From NCBI GenBank assembly GCA_944321335.1, contig CALUKX010000005.1, positions 1-64,000 on the forward strand: DNA of 64,000 nt. Direction: 5' to 3'. Under the pieces are notes generated by a model. That model had not been told where the DNA came from and made no database searches. It was given only the letters and a program-made list of their open reading frames with translations. The DNA comes from an uncultured Phocaeicola sp. (GTDB lineage Bacteria > Bacteroidota > Bacteroidia > Bacteroidales > Bacteroidaceae). The position numbers and the translations under genes are program-made. The stretch's first letter is position 1; every line of letters begins with the position of its first letter. Positions 18,444-27,756 of this stretch are shown here, one piece after another.

Positions 18444-19667
18444 ATGTCGTACAATACTTATACATTACCGAACGGACTACGGATTATTCATGCTCCCAGC
18501 CCCACCCAAGTGGCTTACTGCGGCTATGCCGTCGATGCCGGCACACGCGACGAACGTACCGACGAACAGGGGATGGCACATTTTGTAGAACACCTGATCT
18601 TCAAGGGGACACAGAAACGGAAGGCATGGCACATACTCAACCGTATGGAAAACGTAGGCGGCGACCTGAACGCCTATACCAACAAGGAAGAAACGGTAAT
18701 CTACAGTGCCTTTCTGAAGGAACATTTCGCCCGTGCCGCCGAACTTCTCACCGACATCGTGTTCCACAGCACCTATCCGCAGCAGGAAATCGACAAGGAA
18801 GTGGAAGTCATCATCGACGAGATACAAAGCTATCAAGACAGTCCCGCCGAACTCATCTTCGACGATTTCGAGGAACTGATCTTCCCAGACCATCCGTTGG
18901 GACGAAACATCCTTGGCAAACCCGAACAGCTCCGTAACTTCCGAAGCCGTAACGCCCTCGAGTTTGTAGGACGATACTACAAACCCACCAACATGGTATT
19001 CTTCGTTCAAGGCGACATCGAGTTCAAACGTATTGTCCGCACCGTAGAAAAAGCGACCGCATCCATCCCGTATGCAACCGTAGAGAACTACAGCCGTAAA
19101 GAACCTTTACCCTATATTCCACAACACAAGATTCTGCATAAGGATACCCATCAGGCACACGTGATGATCGGCGGACGTGGCTATAACGCCTACGACGAGA
19201 AACGTACCGGGCTCTATCTGCTCAACAATATCTTGGGCGGTCCGGGTATGAACAGCCGCCTCAACGTATCGCTGAGGGAAAAACGCGGACTGGTATACAA
19301 CGTCGAGTCCAACCTGACCGCCTATACCGACACAGGCACTTTCTGCATCTACTTCGGCTGCGACCAGGAAGATGCCGACCGCTGCATCGAGCTAGTCCAT
19401 AAAGAACTCAAGAAACTTTGCGACAAGGAACTTACTTCTTCTCAGCTGGCAGCCGCAAAGAAACAGATCATCGGACAGATAGGCGTAGCCGGCGACAACT
19501 TCGAGAACAACGCCCTCGACATGGCAAAATGCTTTCTGCATTACAGGAAGTACGAATCGAAGAAAGAAGTATTCGCCCGGATTGAAGCACTGACAGCCCG
19601 GCAGCTCCTCGAAATCTCCAACGAAATGTTTGCAGAAAACTATCTTTCCTTACTGATTTACAAATAA
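18444..19667 (+). CDS. M16 family zinc metallopeptidase
   Basis: A 407-residue single-unit pitrilysin-type peptidase. The zinc motif HFVEH (HxxEH) sits in GMAHFVEHLIFKGT, and the third metal ligand Glu lies in NKEETVIYSAFLKEH. The C-terminal half has the M16 marker GGPGMNSRLNVSLREKRGL. The start at 18444 (MSYNTYTLPNG) fits the family; the upstream ATG-like extension to 18411 overlaps the promoter. No signal peptide is evident, so it is probably cytoplasmic. It degrades peptides; the substrate is unknown. It is divergent from the LOG operon. Confidence 0.93.
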   Translation: MSYNTYTLPNGLRIIHAPSPTQVAYCGYAVDAGTRDERTDEQGMAHFVEHLIFKGTQKRKAWHILNRMENVGGDLNAYTNKEETVIYSAFLKEHFARAAELLTDIVFHSTYPQQEIDKEVEVIIDEIQSYQDSPAELIFDDFEELIFPDHPLGRNILGKPEQLRNFRSRNALEFVGRYYKPTNMVFFVQGDIEFKRIVRTVEKATASIPYATVENYSRKEPLPYIPQHKILHKDTHQAHVMIGGRGYNAYDEKRTGLYLLNNILGGPGMNSRLNVSLREKRGLVYNVESNLTAYTDTGTFCIYFGCDQEDADRCIELVHKELKKLCDKELTSSQLAAAKKQIIGQIGVAGDNFENNALDMAKCFLHYRKYESKKEVFARIEALTARQLLEISNEMFAENYLSLLIYK

Positions 19668-19725
19668 CAATAGTGTACGGAAGTGAAAATGAATGACAAG
19701 CGGCAGAAATACGCATAATTTTCAC

Positions 19726-19733
19726 TATCTTTG
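19726..19733 (+). promoter_or_regulatory. -7 element TATCTTTG for argS
   Basis: A TAnnTTTG match 39 bases ahead of the argS start. Confidence 0.5.
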
Positions 19734-19772
19734 TACGCTGAATTTCAGAAAACATAAAAACAACATACGCGC

Positions 19773-21590
19773 ATGAAGATTGAAGATAAACTGACAGCTT
19801 CCGTACTGAAAGGTATCAAGGAATTGTACGGACAGGAAGTACCCGAAAAAATGGTACAGCTGCAAAAGACGAAGAAAGAATTTGAAGGTCATCTGACCCT
19901 CGTGGTCTTCCCATTCCTGAAAATGTCGAAGAAAGGTCCCGAACAGACCGCGCAGGAGATAGGTGAATACCTGAAGCAGAACGAACCAGCCATTGCCAGC
20001 TATAACGTAATCAAAGGATTCCTGAACCTGACCATCGCTTCGGATGTATGGGTAGAGCTGTTGAACCGTATTCATGCGGATGCCCAGTGGGGTATACAGA
20101 AGGCTGAAGCCGACGCTCCGCTGGTGATGATCGAATATTCATCGCCGAACACAAACAAGCCGCTGCACCTGGGACACGTACGCAACAACCTGTTGGGTAA
20201 CGCGCTTGCCAACGTGATGGCTGCCAACGGCAACAAGGTGGTGAAGACCAATATCGTAAACGACCGTGGTATCCACATCTGCAAGTCGATGCTGGCATGG
20301 TTGAAATACGGTAACGGAGAAACTCCGGAATCGTCGGGAAAGAAGGGCGACCACCTGATCGGCGATTATTATGTAGCTTTCGACAAGCACTACAAGGCCG
20401 AAGTGAAGGAACTGATGGCCAAATATCAGGCGGAAGGCATGAACGAAGAGGAAGCGAAGACTAAGGCCGAAGCCGAATCGCCGCTGATGCAGGAAGCCCG
20501 TGAGATGTTGCGCAAGTGGGAAGCCAACGATCCGGAAGTGCGCGCACTCTGGAAGAAGATGAACGATTGGGTTTACGCCGGTTTCGACGAAACCTACAAG
20601 ATGATGGGCGTAAGCTTTGACAAGATTTATTACGAATCGCAGACCTATCTGGAAGGTAAGGAAAAAGTGTTGGAAGGCTTGGAAAAAGGCTTGTTCTACC
20701 GCAAGGAAGACGGTTCGGTATGGGCCGACCTGACAAAAGAAGGGCTCGACCACAAACTGTTGCTCCGTGCCGACGGTACATCTGTCTATATGACACAGGA
20801 TATCGGTACAGCCAAGCTGCGTTTCCAGGATTATCCGATCAACAAGATGATTTATGTGGTAGGTAACGAGCAGAACTATCACTTCCAGGTGTTGTCAATC
20901 CTGCTCGACCGTCTGGGATTCGAATGGGGTAAGGATCTGGTACACTTCTCTTACGGTATGGTGGAATTGCCCGAAGGAAAGATGAAGAGCCGTGAAGGTA
21001 CGGTAGTGGATGCCGACGACCTGATGGAAGCGATGATAGAAACCGCCAAGGAAACCAGCAGCGAACTGGGCAAGCTCGACGGACTGACCCTAGAAGAGGC
21101 CGACGACATTGCACGTATTGTAGGTCTGGGTGCCTTGAAGTATTTCATCCTGAAGGTGGACGCCCGCAAGAACATGACCTTCAACCCGAAAGAATCCATC
21201 GATTTCAACGGAAATACAGGTCCGTTCATTCAATATACATACGCCCGTATCCAGTCGATTCTGCGTAAGGCAGCCGAAGCGGGCATCACTATCCCGGCAG
21301 TTATCCCGACCGGTATCGAACTGAGCACGAAGGAAGAAGGACTGATCCAGATGTTGGCCGACTTTACGAATGTAGTGAAGCAGGCGGGTGGCGACTATAA
21401 CCCTTCCATCATCGCCAACTATGCCTACGACCTGGTGAAGGAATACAACCAGTTCTATCACGATTTCAGCATCCTGCGTGAGGAAAATGAAGCCCTCAAG
21501 ATCTTCCGTCTGGCATTGAGTCAAAATGTGGGCAAGGTGGTGAAACTCGCTATGGGCCTGCTGGGAATCGAAGTTCCGGAAAGAATGTAA
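19773..21590 (+). CDS. argS: arginyl-tRNA synthetase
   Basis: A 605-residue class I synthetase. It has the HIGH-type motif HLGH (132-135) in SSPNTNKPLHLGHVRNN and the KMSK-type loop KMKSREGT, plus the N-terminal Add1-like domain and the C-terminal DALR anticodon-binding domain (ALSQNVGKVVKLAMGLLGI). It charges tRNA-Arg; one such tRNA lies at 30833. Monocistronic, with promoter and terminator visible. Confidence 0.98.
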   Translation: MKIEDKLTASVLKGIKELYGQEVPEKMVQLQKTKKEFEGHLTLVVFPFLKMSKKGPEQTAQEIGEYLKQNEPAIASYNVIKGFLNLTIASDVWVELLNRIHADAQWGIQKAEADAPLVMIEYSSPNTNKPLHLGHVRNNLLGNALANVMAANGNKVVKTNIVNDRGIHICKSMLAWLKYGNGETPESSGKKGDHLIGDYYVAFDKHYKAEVKELMAKYQAEGMNEEEAKTKAEAESPLMQEAREMLRKWEANDPEVRALWKKMNDWVYAGFDETYKMMGVSFDKIYYESQTYLEGKEKVLEGLEKGLFYRKEDGSVWADLTKEGLDHKLLLRADGTSVYMTQDIGTAKLRFQDYPINKMIYVVGNEQNYHFQVLSILLDRLGFEWGKDLVHFSYGMVELPEGKMKSREGTVVDADDLMEAMIETAKETSSELGKLDGLTLEEADDIARIVGLGALKYFILKVDARKNMTFNPKESIDFNGNTGPFIQYTYARIQSILRKAAEAGITIPAVIPTGIELSTKEEGLIQMLADFTNVVKQAGGDYNPSIIANYAYDLVKEYNQFYHDFSILREENEALKIFRLALSQNVGKVVKLAMGLLGIEVPERM

Positions 21591-21616
21591 TCATATCTAT
21601 ATGATAAATGGCACAG

Positions 21617-21659
21617 AGAGTCCAACTTGCAGCACAACAAGTCGGACTCTTTTCTTTTT
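21617..21659 (+). terminator. argS terminator
   Basis: A 13-bp stem (21617-21629 with 21638-21650, one mismatch) is followed by a T-rich run. Confidence 0.7.
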
Positions 21660-21679
21660 CCCAAGCAAGAAAAAAATAG

Positions 21680-21687
21680 TAATTTTG
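21680..21687 (+). promoter_or_regulatory. -7 element TAATTTTG for RNase HI
   Basis: A TAnnTTTG match only 19 bases ahead of the start codon, giving a short leader. Confidence 0.45.
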
Positions 21688-21706
21688 CCGCATCAATCAT
21701 CCACAC

Positions 21707-22336
21707 ATGACCAAACAGAAATTTTATGTCGTATGGAAAGGCGTCAATCCGGGTGTCTACACATCGTGGACCGACTGCCAGCTGCAAATAAAGAACTTCA
21801 AGGGAGCACTCTACAAGTCGTTCGACACCCGTGAAGAAGCCGAAGAAGCCCTCTCCTCTCCGGCCCATATCTACCTGAGCAGACAGAACGGAGAAACTTC
21901 ATCCGCGACAAGCGAAAAGAAGATACCCGAGAACTTCGACTTGAACTGTCTGGCCGTGGATGCCGCCTGCAGCGGAAATCCCGGACCAATGGAATACCGG
22001 GGAGTCTATCTGCTTACCGGACAGGAAATCTTCCACTCCACTCCGGTATACGGTACCAACAACATCGGAGAGTTCCTGGCCATTGTACACGGACTGGCCC
22101 TGATGAAACAAAAAAACATCAGTATACCCATCTATTCCGACAGCCGGAACGCCTTGAGCTGGGTAAAGCAAAAGAAATGCAAGACCAAGCTGGAACGCAC
22201 CCCGAAAACGGAAGAACTTTTCAAGCTTATCGAAAGAGCCGAGAAATGGCTGCAAGAAAACAAATACACAACTCCCCTGTTGAAATGGGAAACCGAACAA
22301 TGGGGTGAAATACCTGCCGATTTCGGCCGTAAATGA
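21707..22336 (+). CDS. ribonuclease HI with N-terminal hybrid-binding domain
   Basis: A 209-residue protein. Residues 1-45 form the RNA:DNA hybrid-binding (viroplasmin-like) domain with KFYVVWKGVNPGVYTSW. A short linker leads to the RNase H fold with acidic residues Asp85 (VDAACSGNPGP), Glu122 (NIGEF) and Asp145 (YSDSRNAL), and a final DFGRK. It cuts RNA in RNA:DNA hybrids. The usual DGACSGNPGPGG appears as DAACSGNPGPME, a mild variation. The LtaS-like gene follows by 38 bases and may be cotranscribed. Confidence 0.93.
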   Translation: MTKQKFYVVWKGVNPGVYTSWTDCQLQIKNFKGALYKSFDTREEAEEALSSPAHIYLSRQNGETSSATSEKKIPENFDLNCLAVDAACSGNPGPMEYRGVYLLTGQEIFHSTPVYGTNNIGEFLAIVHGLALMKQKNISIPIYSDSRNALSWVKQKKCKTKLERTPKTEELFKLIERAEKWLQENKYTTPLLKWETEQWGEIPADFGRK

Positions 22337-22374
22337 ACCAACAAGGAGGAGTATCCTCACCAACATAAACTGAT

Positions 22375-24195
22375 ATGAAAAAGAGAATAACATTCATCGT
22401 ATTACTTTTCGTAACCATCACTCTGATTTTCACCCTGCTGAAGCCTTGCTTCATGCTCTATAACGATTCGATAGCCAAAGGAGTTCCTTTCGGCGATTAT
22501 TTCCGTGTCATGTATCACGGATTCACGCTCGATATGGCTACTGCAGGATACCTTACTGCCCTGCCCTGGCTCGTCGTCCTGATAAGTATCTGGTTCAAGA
22601 ATGTGCCGTTGCGCAAGATATTGGTCGGCTATTATGCACTGATAAGCCTGTTGGTGATACTGATTGCCATAGCCGACATGAGTCTGTATCCGTTCTGGGG
22701 ATTCAAGTTGGACGCATCTATCTTCAACTACCTCGATTCGCCCAAGAATGCGATGGCAAGCGTTTCGTTCGGATTCATCCTGTTCCGCCTCATCGCCATT
22801 CTTATTGTTTCCGGACTTGTCAGTTGGGGACTCTACCGCCTTACACCAAAGAAGCTTGAAGCCGCCCGTCACCGTATATGGGGTACTGTAGTGACCATAC
22901 TTCTGGGAGGATTGATGTTTATCGCCATCCGAGGAGGCGTGACCGAATCGACATCCAATATCGGACAAGCCTATTTCTGTAACGACGAGTTTCTGAATCA
23001 TTCGGCTGTGAATCCGGCATTCAGCCTTCTTGCTTCTGTCAGCAAGACTCAAAAATACGAAGAAATGTACGACTTCTTCGAAGAACAGGAACGTAAATCC
23101 CTGTTTGACGGCCTTTATCCGACCAAAGGAGAAAACACCGTCGAACTGCTGAACACCCAACAACCGAACATCCTGATCATCCTCATGGAAGGCTACGGAG
23201 GCGTATTCGTGGAAGAACTTGGAGGTCTGACCGATGTCAGTCCGAATCTCTCCCGCCTGTCGAAAGAAGGCATATTCTTCACCAACTGCTATGCCAACAG
23301 TTTTCGTACCGATAGAGGAACCATCTGTACCTTCAGCGGCTATCAGAGTTTCCCGAAACTTTCGGTCATGAAGATTCCGGCCAAGAGCCGTACGCTTCCG
23401 TCCATTGCAGAGGAATTGAGAAAGAAAGGATATACAACCGATTTCCTTTATGGAGGCGACATCAACTTCACCAACATGAAGAGCTATCTGCTGGAAAGCG
23501 GATACGAGAAACTGACAGCCAACACCGACTTCGCATTGAGCGAGCAGAAAAATGCCTGGGGAGTAAACGATGACATCACTTCCGAATATCTTTATAACCA
23601 AATAAAGGAACGCAAATCGGGCCCTTGGCACAGCGCTTTCCTGACACTCAGCAGCCACGAACCGTTTGAGGTTCCCTACAACCGTCTCAAGGAACAGATA
23701 CCGAATGCATTCGCCTTCACCGACGATTGTCTGGGGAAATTCATCGACAAGTTAAAACAGCTTCCGCAATGGAAAGATATGCTGATCATCTGCCTGCCCG
23801 ACCACGGATTCTACTATCCGCGTGAAGGGTTCGACCATTCCCCCCGAATCCACCATATCCCGATGTTGTGGTTGGGTGGAGCCATCAAACAGCCGATGGT
23901 CATCGACAAAATCATGAACCAGAGCGATCTGGCCGCAACCTTATTGTCACAATTGGGCATCGATCATAGCGAATTCAATTTCAGCCGTAACGTATTGGGA
24001 AAAGAATATACTTATCCGTTCGCCTATTATACATACAACAACGGATTTGCCTTTATCGACAGTACAGGCGTTTCTATCGTCGACAACAATTCGGACAGAA
24101 CCGTCATTGACGAACCGTCGCCGAATGAAAGACGAATCAAGTTAGGGAAAGCGATTCTGCAGAGTTCTCACGACGATCTGGGAGAAAGGCAATAA
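22375..24195 (+). CDS. LTA synthase-family membrane phosphotransferase (sulfatase fold)
   Basis: A 606-residue protein. The first 200 residues hold about five membrane helices; the rest is an extracytoplasmic sulfatase-fold domain. Metal-site segments include LIILMEGYGG, the Thr in SFRTDRGT, LPDHGFYYP, and HSPRIHHIPM near the end of the domain. In Gram-positives the family polymerises glycerol phosphate. Bacteroidetes have no lipoteichoic acid, so this copy more likely adds a phospho-group to a lipid or glycan, for example LPS or capsule. That is inference. A strong two-way terminator follows. Confidence 0.88.
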   Translation: MKKRITFIVLLFVTITLIFTLLKPCFMLYNDSIAKGVPFGDYFRVMYHGFTLDMATAGYLTALPWLVVLISIWFKNVPLRKILVGYYALISLLVILIAIADMSLYPFWGFKLDASIFNYLDSPKNAMASVSFGFILFRLIAILIVSGLVSWGLYRLTPKKLEAARHRIWGTVVTILLGGLMFIAIRGGVTESTSNIGQAYFCNDEFLNHSAVNPAFSLLASVSKTQKYEEMYDFFEEQERKSLFDGLYPTKGENTVELLNTQQPNILIILMEGYGGVFVEELGGLTDVSPNLSRLSKEGIFFTNCYANSFRTDRGTICTFSGYQSFPKLSVMKIPAKSRTLPSIAEELRKKGYTTDFLYGGDINFTNMKSYLLESGYEKLTANTDFALSEQKNAWGVNDDITSEYLYNQIKERKSGPWHSAFLTLSSHEPFEVPYNRLKEQIPNAFAFTDDCLGKFIDKLKQLPQWKDMLIICLPDHGFYYPREGFDHSPRIHHIPMLWLGGAIKQPMVIDKIMNQSDLAATLLSQLGIDHSEFNFSRNVLGKEYTYPFAYYTYNNGFAFIDSTGVSIVDNNSDRTVIDEPSPNERRIKLGKAILQSSHDDLGERQ

Positions 24196-24214
24196 AGTAT
24201 AGGCATAAGAAAAG

Positions 24215-24257
24215 AAAGTCCCGCCAAACCCATGAAAAAACGGTTTGGCGGGACTTT
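24215..24257. terminator. two-way terminator
   Basis: A perfect 16-bp GC-rich stem (24215-24230 with 24242-24257) with A and T runs on both sides, between the convergent LtaS-like and nitroreductase genes. Confidence 0.9.
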
Positions 24258-24276
24258 TATCATATATGTTCACGAA

Positions 24277-24924
24277 TCAATCGACAAACTTGATCTTTTC
24301 TGTATCACGAGGTTTTGCAGCAGGTGCTTCATCGGGATAACCGAATCCGATACAGTAGAGCAGCTTATAACCTTCACTGAATCCCAGCTTCTTCAGGTAG
24401 TCGGCAGCTTCGGGGCTAAGCATGAAGCGCGCAGGACTACCCAGGCAACAGCTTCCGATACCCATCGACCATGCAGAAAGCATCATGTTCTCGGCCAGCA
24501 ACCCGCAATCGAACTCGGAAGAGGAAGAATTGGTATCGTTGCCGATGAATACAACGGTCGGCGCATTGCGGAACATATTCTTGAACGACGGATCTTCTGC
24601 CATCTTCGGATTGCTTTTCTTGAACAGCTCGGTCACACCGTTGATATATTCCGGATTGTCGACTACGCGGATTTCCCACGGCTGCTTGTTCATGGCATTC
24701 GGCGCATTGATACCACAATCGACGATAACTTGCATCTTTTCACGCTCTACAGCCTGAGGCTTGTACTTACGCACGCTACGGCGCGACATGATGGTTTCAA
24801 CGACTTGGTTTACGCTGTCACTTGCTGCCTGTTGGTCGGCTTGGGGAGCAGTCTGACTACCTCCACCGCATGCAGCCAACGGAACAAACATCAGAGCTGC
24901 AACGGCCTGTTTCAAATACTTCAT
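24277..24924 (-). CDS. nitroreductase-family lipoprotein
   Basis: A 215-residue protein starting at 24924. A lipoprotein signal ends in PLAAC (Cys19), followed by Gly-rich and Gln/Ala-rich linker residues, then an FMN-dependent nitroreductase fold with RRSVRKYKPQ, MNKQPWEIRVVD, and GSCCLGSPARF near the end. The frame is open upstream into 25380, but that part is antisense to pckA and not real. A lipidated nitroreductase would sit in the envelope; its electron donor there is unclear. It is a known but poorly studied form in Bacteroidales. Confidence 0.88.
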   Translation of the reverse strand: MKYLKQAVAALMFVPLAACGGGSQTAPQADQQAASDSVNQVVETIMSRRSVRKYKPQAVEREKMQVIVDCGINAPNAMNKQPWEIRVVDNPEYINGVTELFKKSNPKMAEDPSFKNMFRNAPTVVFIGNDTNSSSSEFDCGLLAENMMLSAWSMGIGSCCLGSPARFMLSPEAADYLKKLGFSEGYKLLYCIGFGYPDEAPAAKPRDTEKIKFVD

Positions 24925-25005
24925 ATTGATTTCAAATTTAAGTTTAACATATTTCCTGCGCAAGATAAACAAATAATTGATATCTGAAACTGTAAAGGCA
25001 GAAAA

Positions 25006-25032
25006 AAAGGCGGTCCGCAATGAACCGCCTTT
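25006..25032 (-). terminator. pckA terminator
   Basis: A 9-bp stem AAAGGCGGT with ACCGCCTTT (25006-25014 with 25024-25032), followed on the minus strand by a T run. Confidence 0.8.
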
Positions 25033-25054
25033 CTTGAATATGATGTAATTTGAA

Positions 25055-26659
25055 TTACAATTTCGGACCAGCTGCAACCAAAGCCTTACCAGCTGCGTTA
25101 CCAGTAAACTTAGCGAAGTTCTTGATGAAGCGGCCAGCCAAGTCTTTAGCTTTTTCGTCCCACTGAGCAGCGTCAGCGTAAGTATCGCGAGGATCCAGGA
25201 TCTTCGGATCAACACCCGGCAATTCAGTCGGAACAACGAAATCGAAGTAAGGAATAGTCTTAGTAGGAGCCTTGTCGATAGAACCGTCCAGGATAGCGTC
25301 GATGATACCACGAGTATCGCGGATAGAGATACGCTTGCCAGTACCGTTCCAACCAGTGTTAACCAAGTAAGCCTTAGCACCTACCTTGTTCATCTTCTTA
25401 ACCAATTCTTCAGCATATTTAGTCGGGTGCAGAGTCAAGAAAGCAGCACCGAAGCAAGCTGAGAATGTCGGAGTCGGTTCAGTGATACCACGTTCTGTAC
25501 CAGCCAACTTAGCAGTAAATCCTGACAAGAAGTAGTACTGAGCCTGTTCAGGGTTCAGGATAGATACTGGAGGCAATACACCGAATGCATCAGCAGACAA
25601 GAAGATTACCTGGTGAGCGTGAGGACCTTTAGAAACCGGCTTAACGATGTTGTTGATGTGGTTGATCGGGTAAGAAACACGAGTGTTTTCTGTTACGCTC
25701 TTATCAGCGAAGTCGATCTTGCCGTCAGCAGCAACTGTAACGTTTTCCAGCAAAGCGTCACGTTTGATAGCGTTGTAGATATCCGGTTCAGATTCCTTAT
25801 CCAGGTTGATAACCTTAGCGTAGCAACCACCTTCGTAGTTGAATACACCTTCGTCATCCCATCCGTGTTCGTCGTCACCGATCAACTTACGTTTCGGGTC
25901 AGTAGACAAAGTAGTCTTACCTGTACCAGACAAACCGAAGAAGATAGCTGAATCAGTTTCTTCCATGTTAGTGTTAGCAGAGCAGTGCATAGAAGCGATA
26001 CCACGCAACGGGTTGAAGTAGTTCATCATAGAGAACATACCCTTCTTCATTTCACCACCGTACCAAGTGTTCAGGATAACCTGTTCCTTAGTAGTCAAGT
26101 TGAACACAACTGCAGTTTCTGAGTTCAAGCCCAGTTCCTTGTAGTTTTCAACTTTAGCCTTAGAAGCGTTGTAAACAACGAAATCAGGTTCGAATGATTC
26201 CAATTCTGCCTTAGAAGGACGGATGAACATGTTAGTTACGAAGTGAGCCTGCCAAGCAACTTCCATGATGAAACGAACTTTCAGGCAAGTAGCCTTGTTG
26301 GCACCGCAGTAACCGTCAACAACATACAATTTCTTGTTTGACAATTCCTTAGAAGCCAAATCTTTCAGAACGTTCCAAGTTTCTGTAGTTACAGGTTTGT
26401 TATCGTTCTTGTATTCTTCTGAAGTCCACCATACAGTGTTTTCACTTGTAGCGTCCTTTACCAAGAATTTATCTTTAGGAGAACGACCAGTGTAGATACC
26501 AGTCATTACGTTTACAGCGCCCAATTCAGTAACCTGGCCTTTCTCGAAGCCTTCCAAACCAGCTTTTGTTTCTTCAGCGAACAAAACGTCATAAGACGGG
26601 TTGTGCAAAATCTCTGTGGTACCAGTGATACCGTACTTAGTAAGATCTAAATTTGCCAT
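25055..26659 (-). CDS. pckA: phosphoenolpyruvate carboxykinase (ATP)
   Basis: A 534-residue enzyme interconverting oxaloacetate and PEP with ATP. In Bacteroidales it runs toward oxaloacetate, fixing CO2 for succinate production. Visible are the kinase-1a loop [11 protein letters not shown], the metal-binding [10 protein letters not shown] segment, and the adenine-binding TRGIIDAIL near the C-terminus. Codon use is strongly biased (for example repeated AAC, GTT, GCT), as in the frd genes, pointing to high expression. It has its own promoter with a leader of about 100 bases and its own terminator. Confidence 0.98.
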   Translation of the reverse strand: MANLDLTKYGITGTTEILHNPSYDVLFAEETKAGLEGFEKGQVTELGAVNVMTGIYTGRSPKDKFLVKDATSENTVWWTSEEYKNDNKPVTTETWNVLKDLASKELSNKKLYVVDGYCGANKATCLKVRFIMEVAWQAHFVTNMFIRPSKAELESFEPDFVVYNASKAKVENYKELGLNSETAVVFNLTTKEQVILNTWYGGEMKKGMFSMMNYFNPLRGIASMHCSANTNMEETDSAIFFGLSGTGKTTLSTDPKRKLIGDDEHGWDDEGVFNYEGGCYAKVINLDKESEPDIYNAIKRDALLENVTVAADGKIDFADKSVTENTRVSYPINHINNIVKPVSKGPHAHQVIFLSADAFGVLPPVSILNPEQAQYYFLSGFTAKLAGTERGITEPTPTFSACFGAAFLTLHPTKYAEELVKKMNKVGAKAYLVNTGWNGTGKRISIRDTRGIIDAILDGSIDKAPTKTIPYFDFVVPTELPGVDPKILDPRDTYADAAQWDEKAKDLAGRFIKNFAKFTGNAAGKALVAAGPKL

Positions 26660-26767
26660 TGTTTCAAATGATTAATTTGTTATTATATCAAATGTTTATA
26701 CTCTAATTTCGTTTTTGTCGGTGTGTTAAAATTATGCTTTTCAACACTTGCCTTGTTTTTAGCGCTA

Positions 26768-26775
26768 CAAAATTA
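26768..26775 (-). promoter_or_regulatory. -7 element TAATTTTG for pckA
   Basis: A TAnnTTTG match about 109 bases ahead of pckA, implying a leader of about 100 bases. Confidence 0.45.
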
Positions 26776-26979
26776 GCAGTTTATTTTTAAAATAATGCGT
26801 TATTAGAGAAAAAAATCCGTAATAATTAAAATTTTATACTTGTGTAACATATCTGCAATTCAGACATTACAACTATAAGGTTCAGAGGGAGAAACAGGAG
26901 GGACAGACAGAAGCAAAAAACAAGACCGGCGCCCATAGGAAAACCGATTCATATATCTGTAATTTAAGCAGATTATCCG

Positions 26980-26987
26980 TATCTTTG
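26980..26987 (+). promoter_or_regulatory. -7 element TATCTTTG for upp
   Basis: A TAnnTTTG match 32 bases ahead of the upp start. Confidence 0.5.
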
Positions 26988-27019
26988 CAACAAACAATAC
27001 TATCAACAAACAATATTCT

Positions 27020-27673
27020 ATGAAAATAGTAGACTTCAGCAAACAGAACACGATTCTGAACCAGTATCTGGCCGAAATCCGTGACGTGAACATCCAAGGC
27101 GACCGCCTCCGTTTCCGCCGCAACATCGAGCGGATCGGTGAAATCATGGCATACGAGATTAGCCGTGAACTTCCCTATCGCCCGTTGCAGATACAGACAC
27201 CTTTGGCACTTGCTACCGAGAATGTTCCGGCCGAGCAGCCGGTTATCGCCACTATTCTGCGCGCAGGTCTTCCGTTGCATCAGGGATTCACGAATTTCTT
27301 CGATCATGCAGAAAATGCTTTCGTATCGGCTTATCGCAAGTATATCGATGAAGATAACTTCGATATTCATATCGAATATATCGCTTCCCCCCGTCTGGAG
27401 GGAAAGACATTGATTCTGGTCGACCCGATGTTGGCTACAGGCGGTTCGATGGAACTTGCCTACAAAGCTTTGCTTACAAAAGGAGAACCGGCACATATCC
27501 ACATCGCATCGGTAATCGCCAGCGACCAGGCTGTAGCTCACGTACAGCAAGTATTTCCTGCTGACAAGACAAGCGTATGGTGCGCAACCATCGATCCGGA
27601 GCTGAACGCACATTCGTATATCGTTCCGGGGCTGGGCGATGCAGGTGATCTCTGCTATGGTGAAAAAGAATAA
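27020..27673 (+). CDS. upp: uracil phosphoribosyltransferase
   Basis: A 217-residue enzyme making UMP from uracil and PRPP. The PRPP-binding loop LVDPMLATGGSM and the C-terminal uracil-binding PGLGDAGDLCYG are clear. It is monocistronic, with a TATCTTTG promoter and a long hairpin directly after the stop. Confidence 0.95.
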   Translation: MKIVDFSKQNTILNQYLAEIRDVNIQGDRLRFRRNIERIGEIMAYEISRELPYRPLQIQTPLALATENVPAEQPVIATILRAGLPLHQGFTNFFDHAENAFVSAYRKYIDEDNFDIHIEYIASPRLEGKTLILVDPMLATGGSMELAYKALLTKGEPAHIHIASVIASDQAVAHVQQVFPADKTSVWCATIDPELNAHSYIVPGLGDAGDLCYGEKE

Positions 27674-27683
27674 TTTATTCTGC

Positions 27684-27740
27684 CGCTATAACGAAAAAAA
27701 GGATACGCCTTTTCGGGTGTATCCTTTTTTCGTTATAGCG
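27684..27740. terminator. long two-way terminator between upp and korB
   Basis: Arms of 23 and 22 bases (27684-27706 with 27719-27740) pair fully except for one bulged A, with A/T runs inside the stem. Confidence 0.85.
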
Positions 27741-27756
27741 AGACAGGGACTCTGAA

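Larger units (their letters stand above)
26660..27019. other. divergent promoter region between pckA and upp
   Basis: A 360-base AT-rich stretch with no gene. It holds a minus-strand TAATTTTG (26768-26775) for pckA and a plus-strand TATCTTTG (26980-26987) for upp. The open frames crossing it are antisense shadows. Confidence 0.6.

Noticed and set aside
24925..25380. Upstream extension of the nitroreductase frame
   Set aside because: It is antisense to, or lies beyond, the clear pckA end and terminator. The lipoprotein signal at 24924 gives a natural start.
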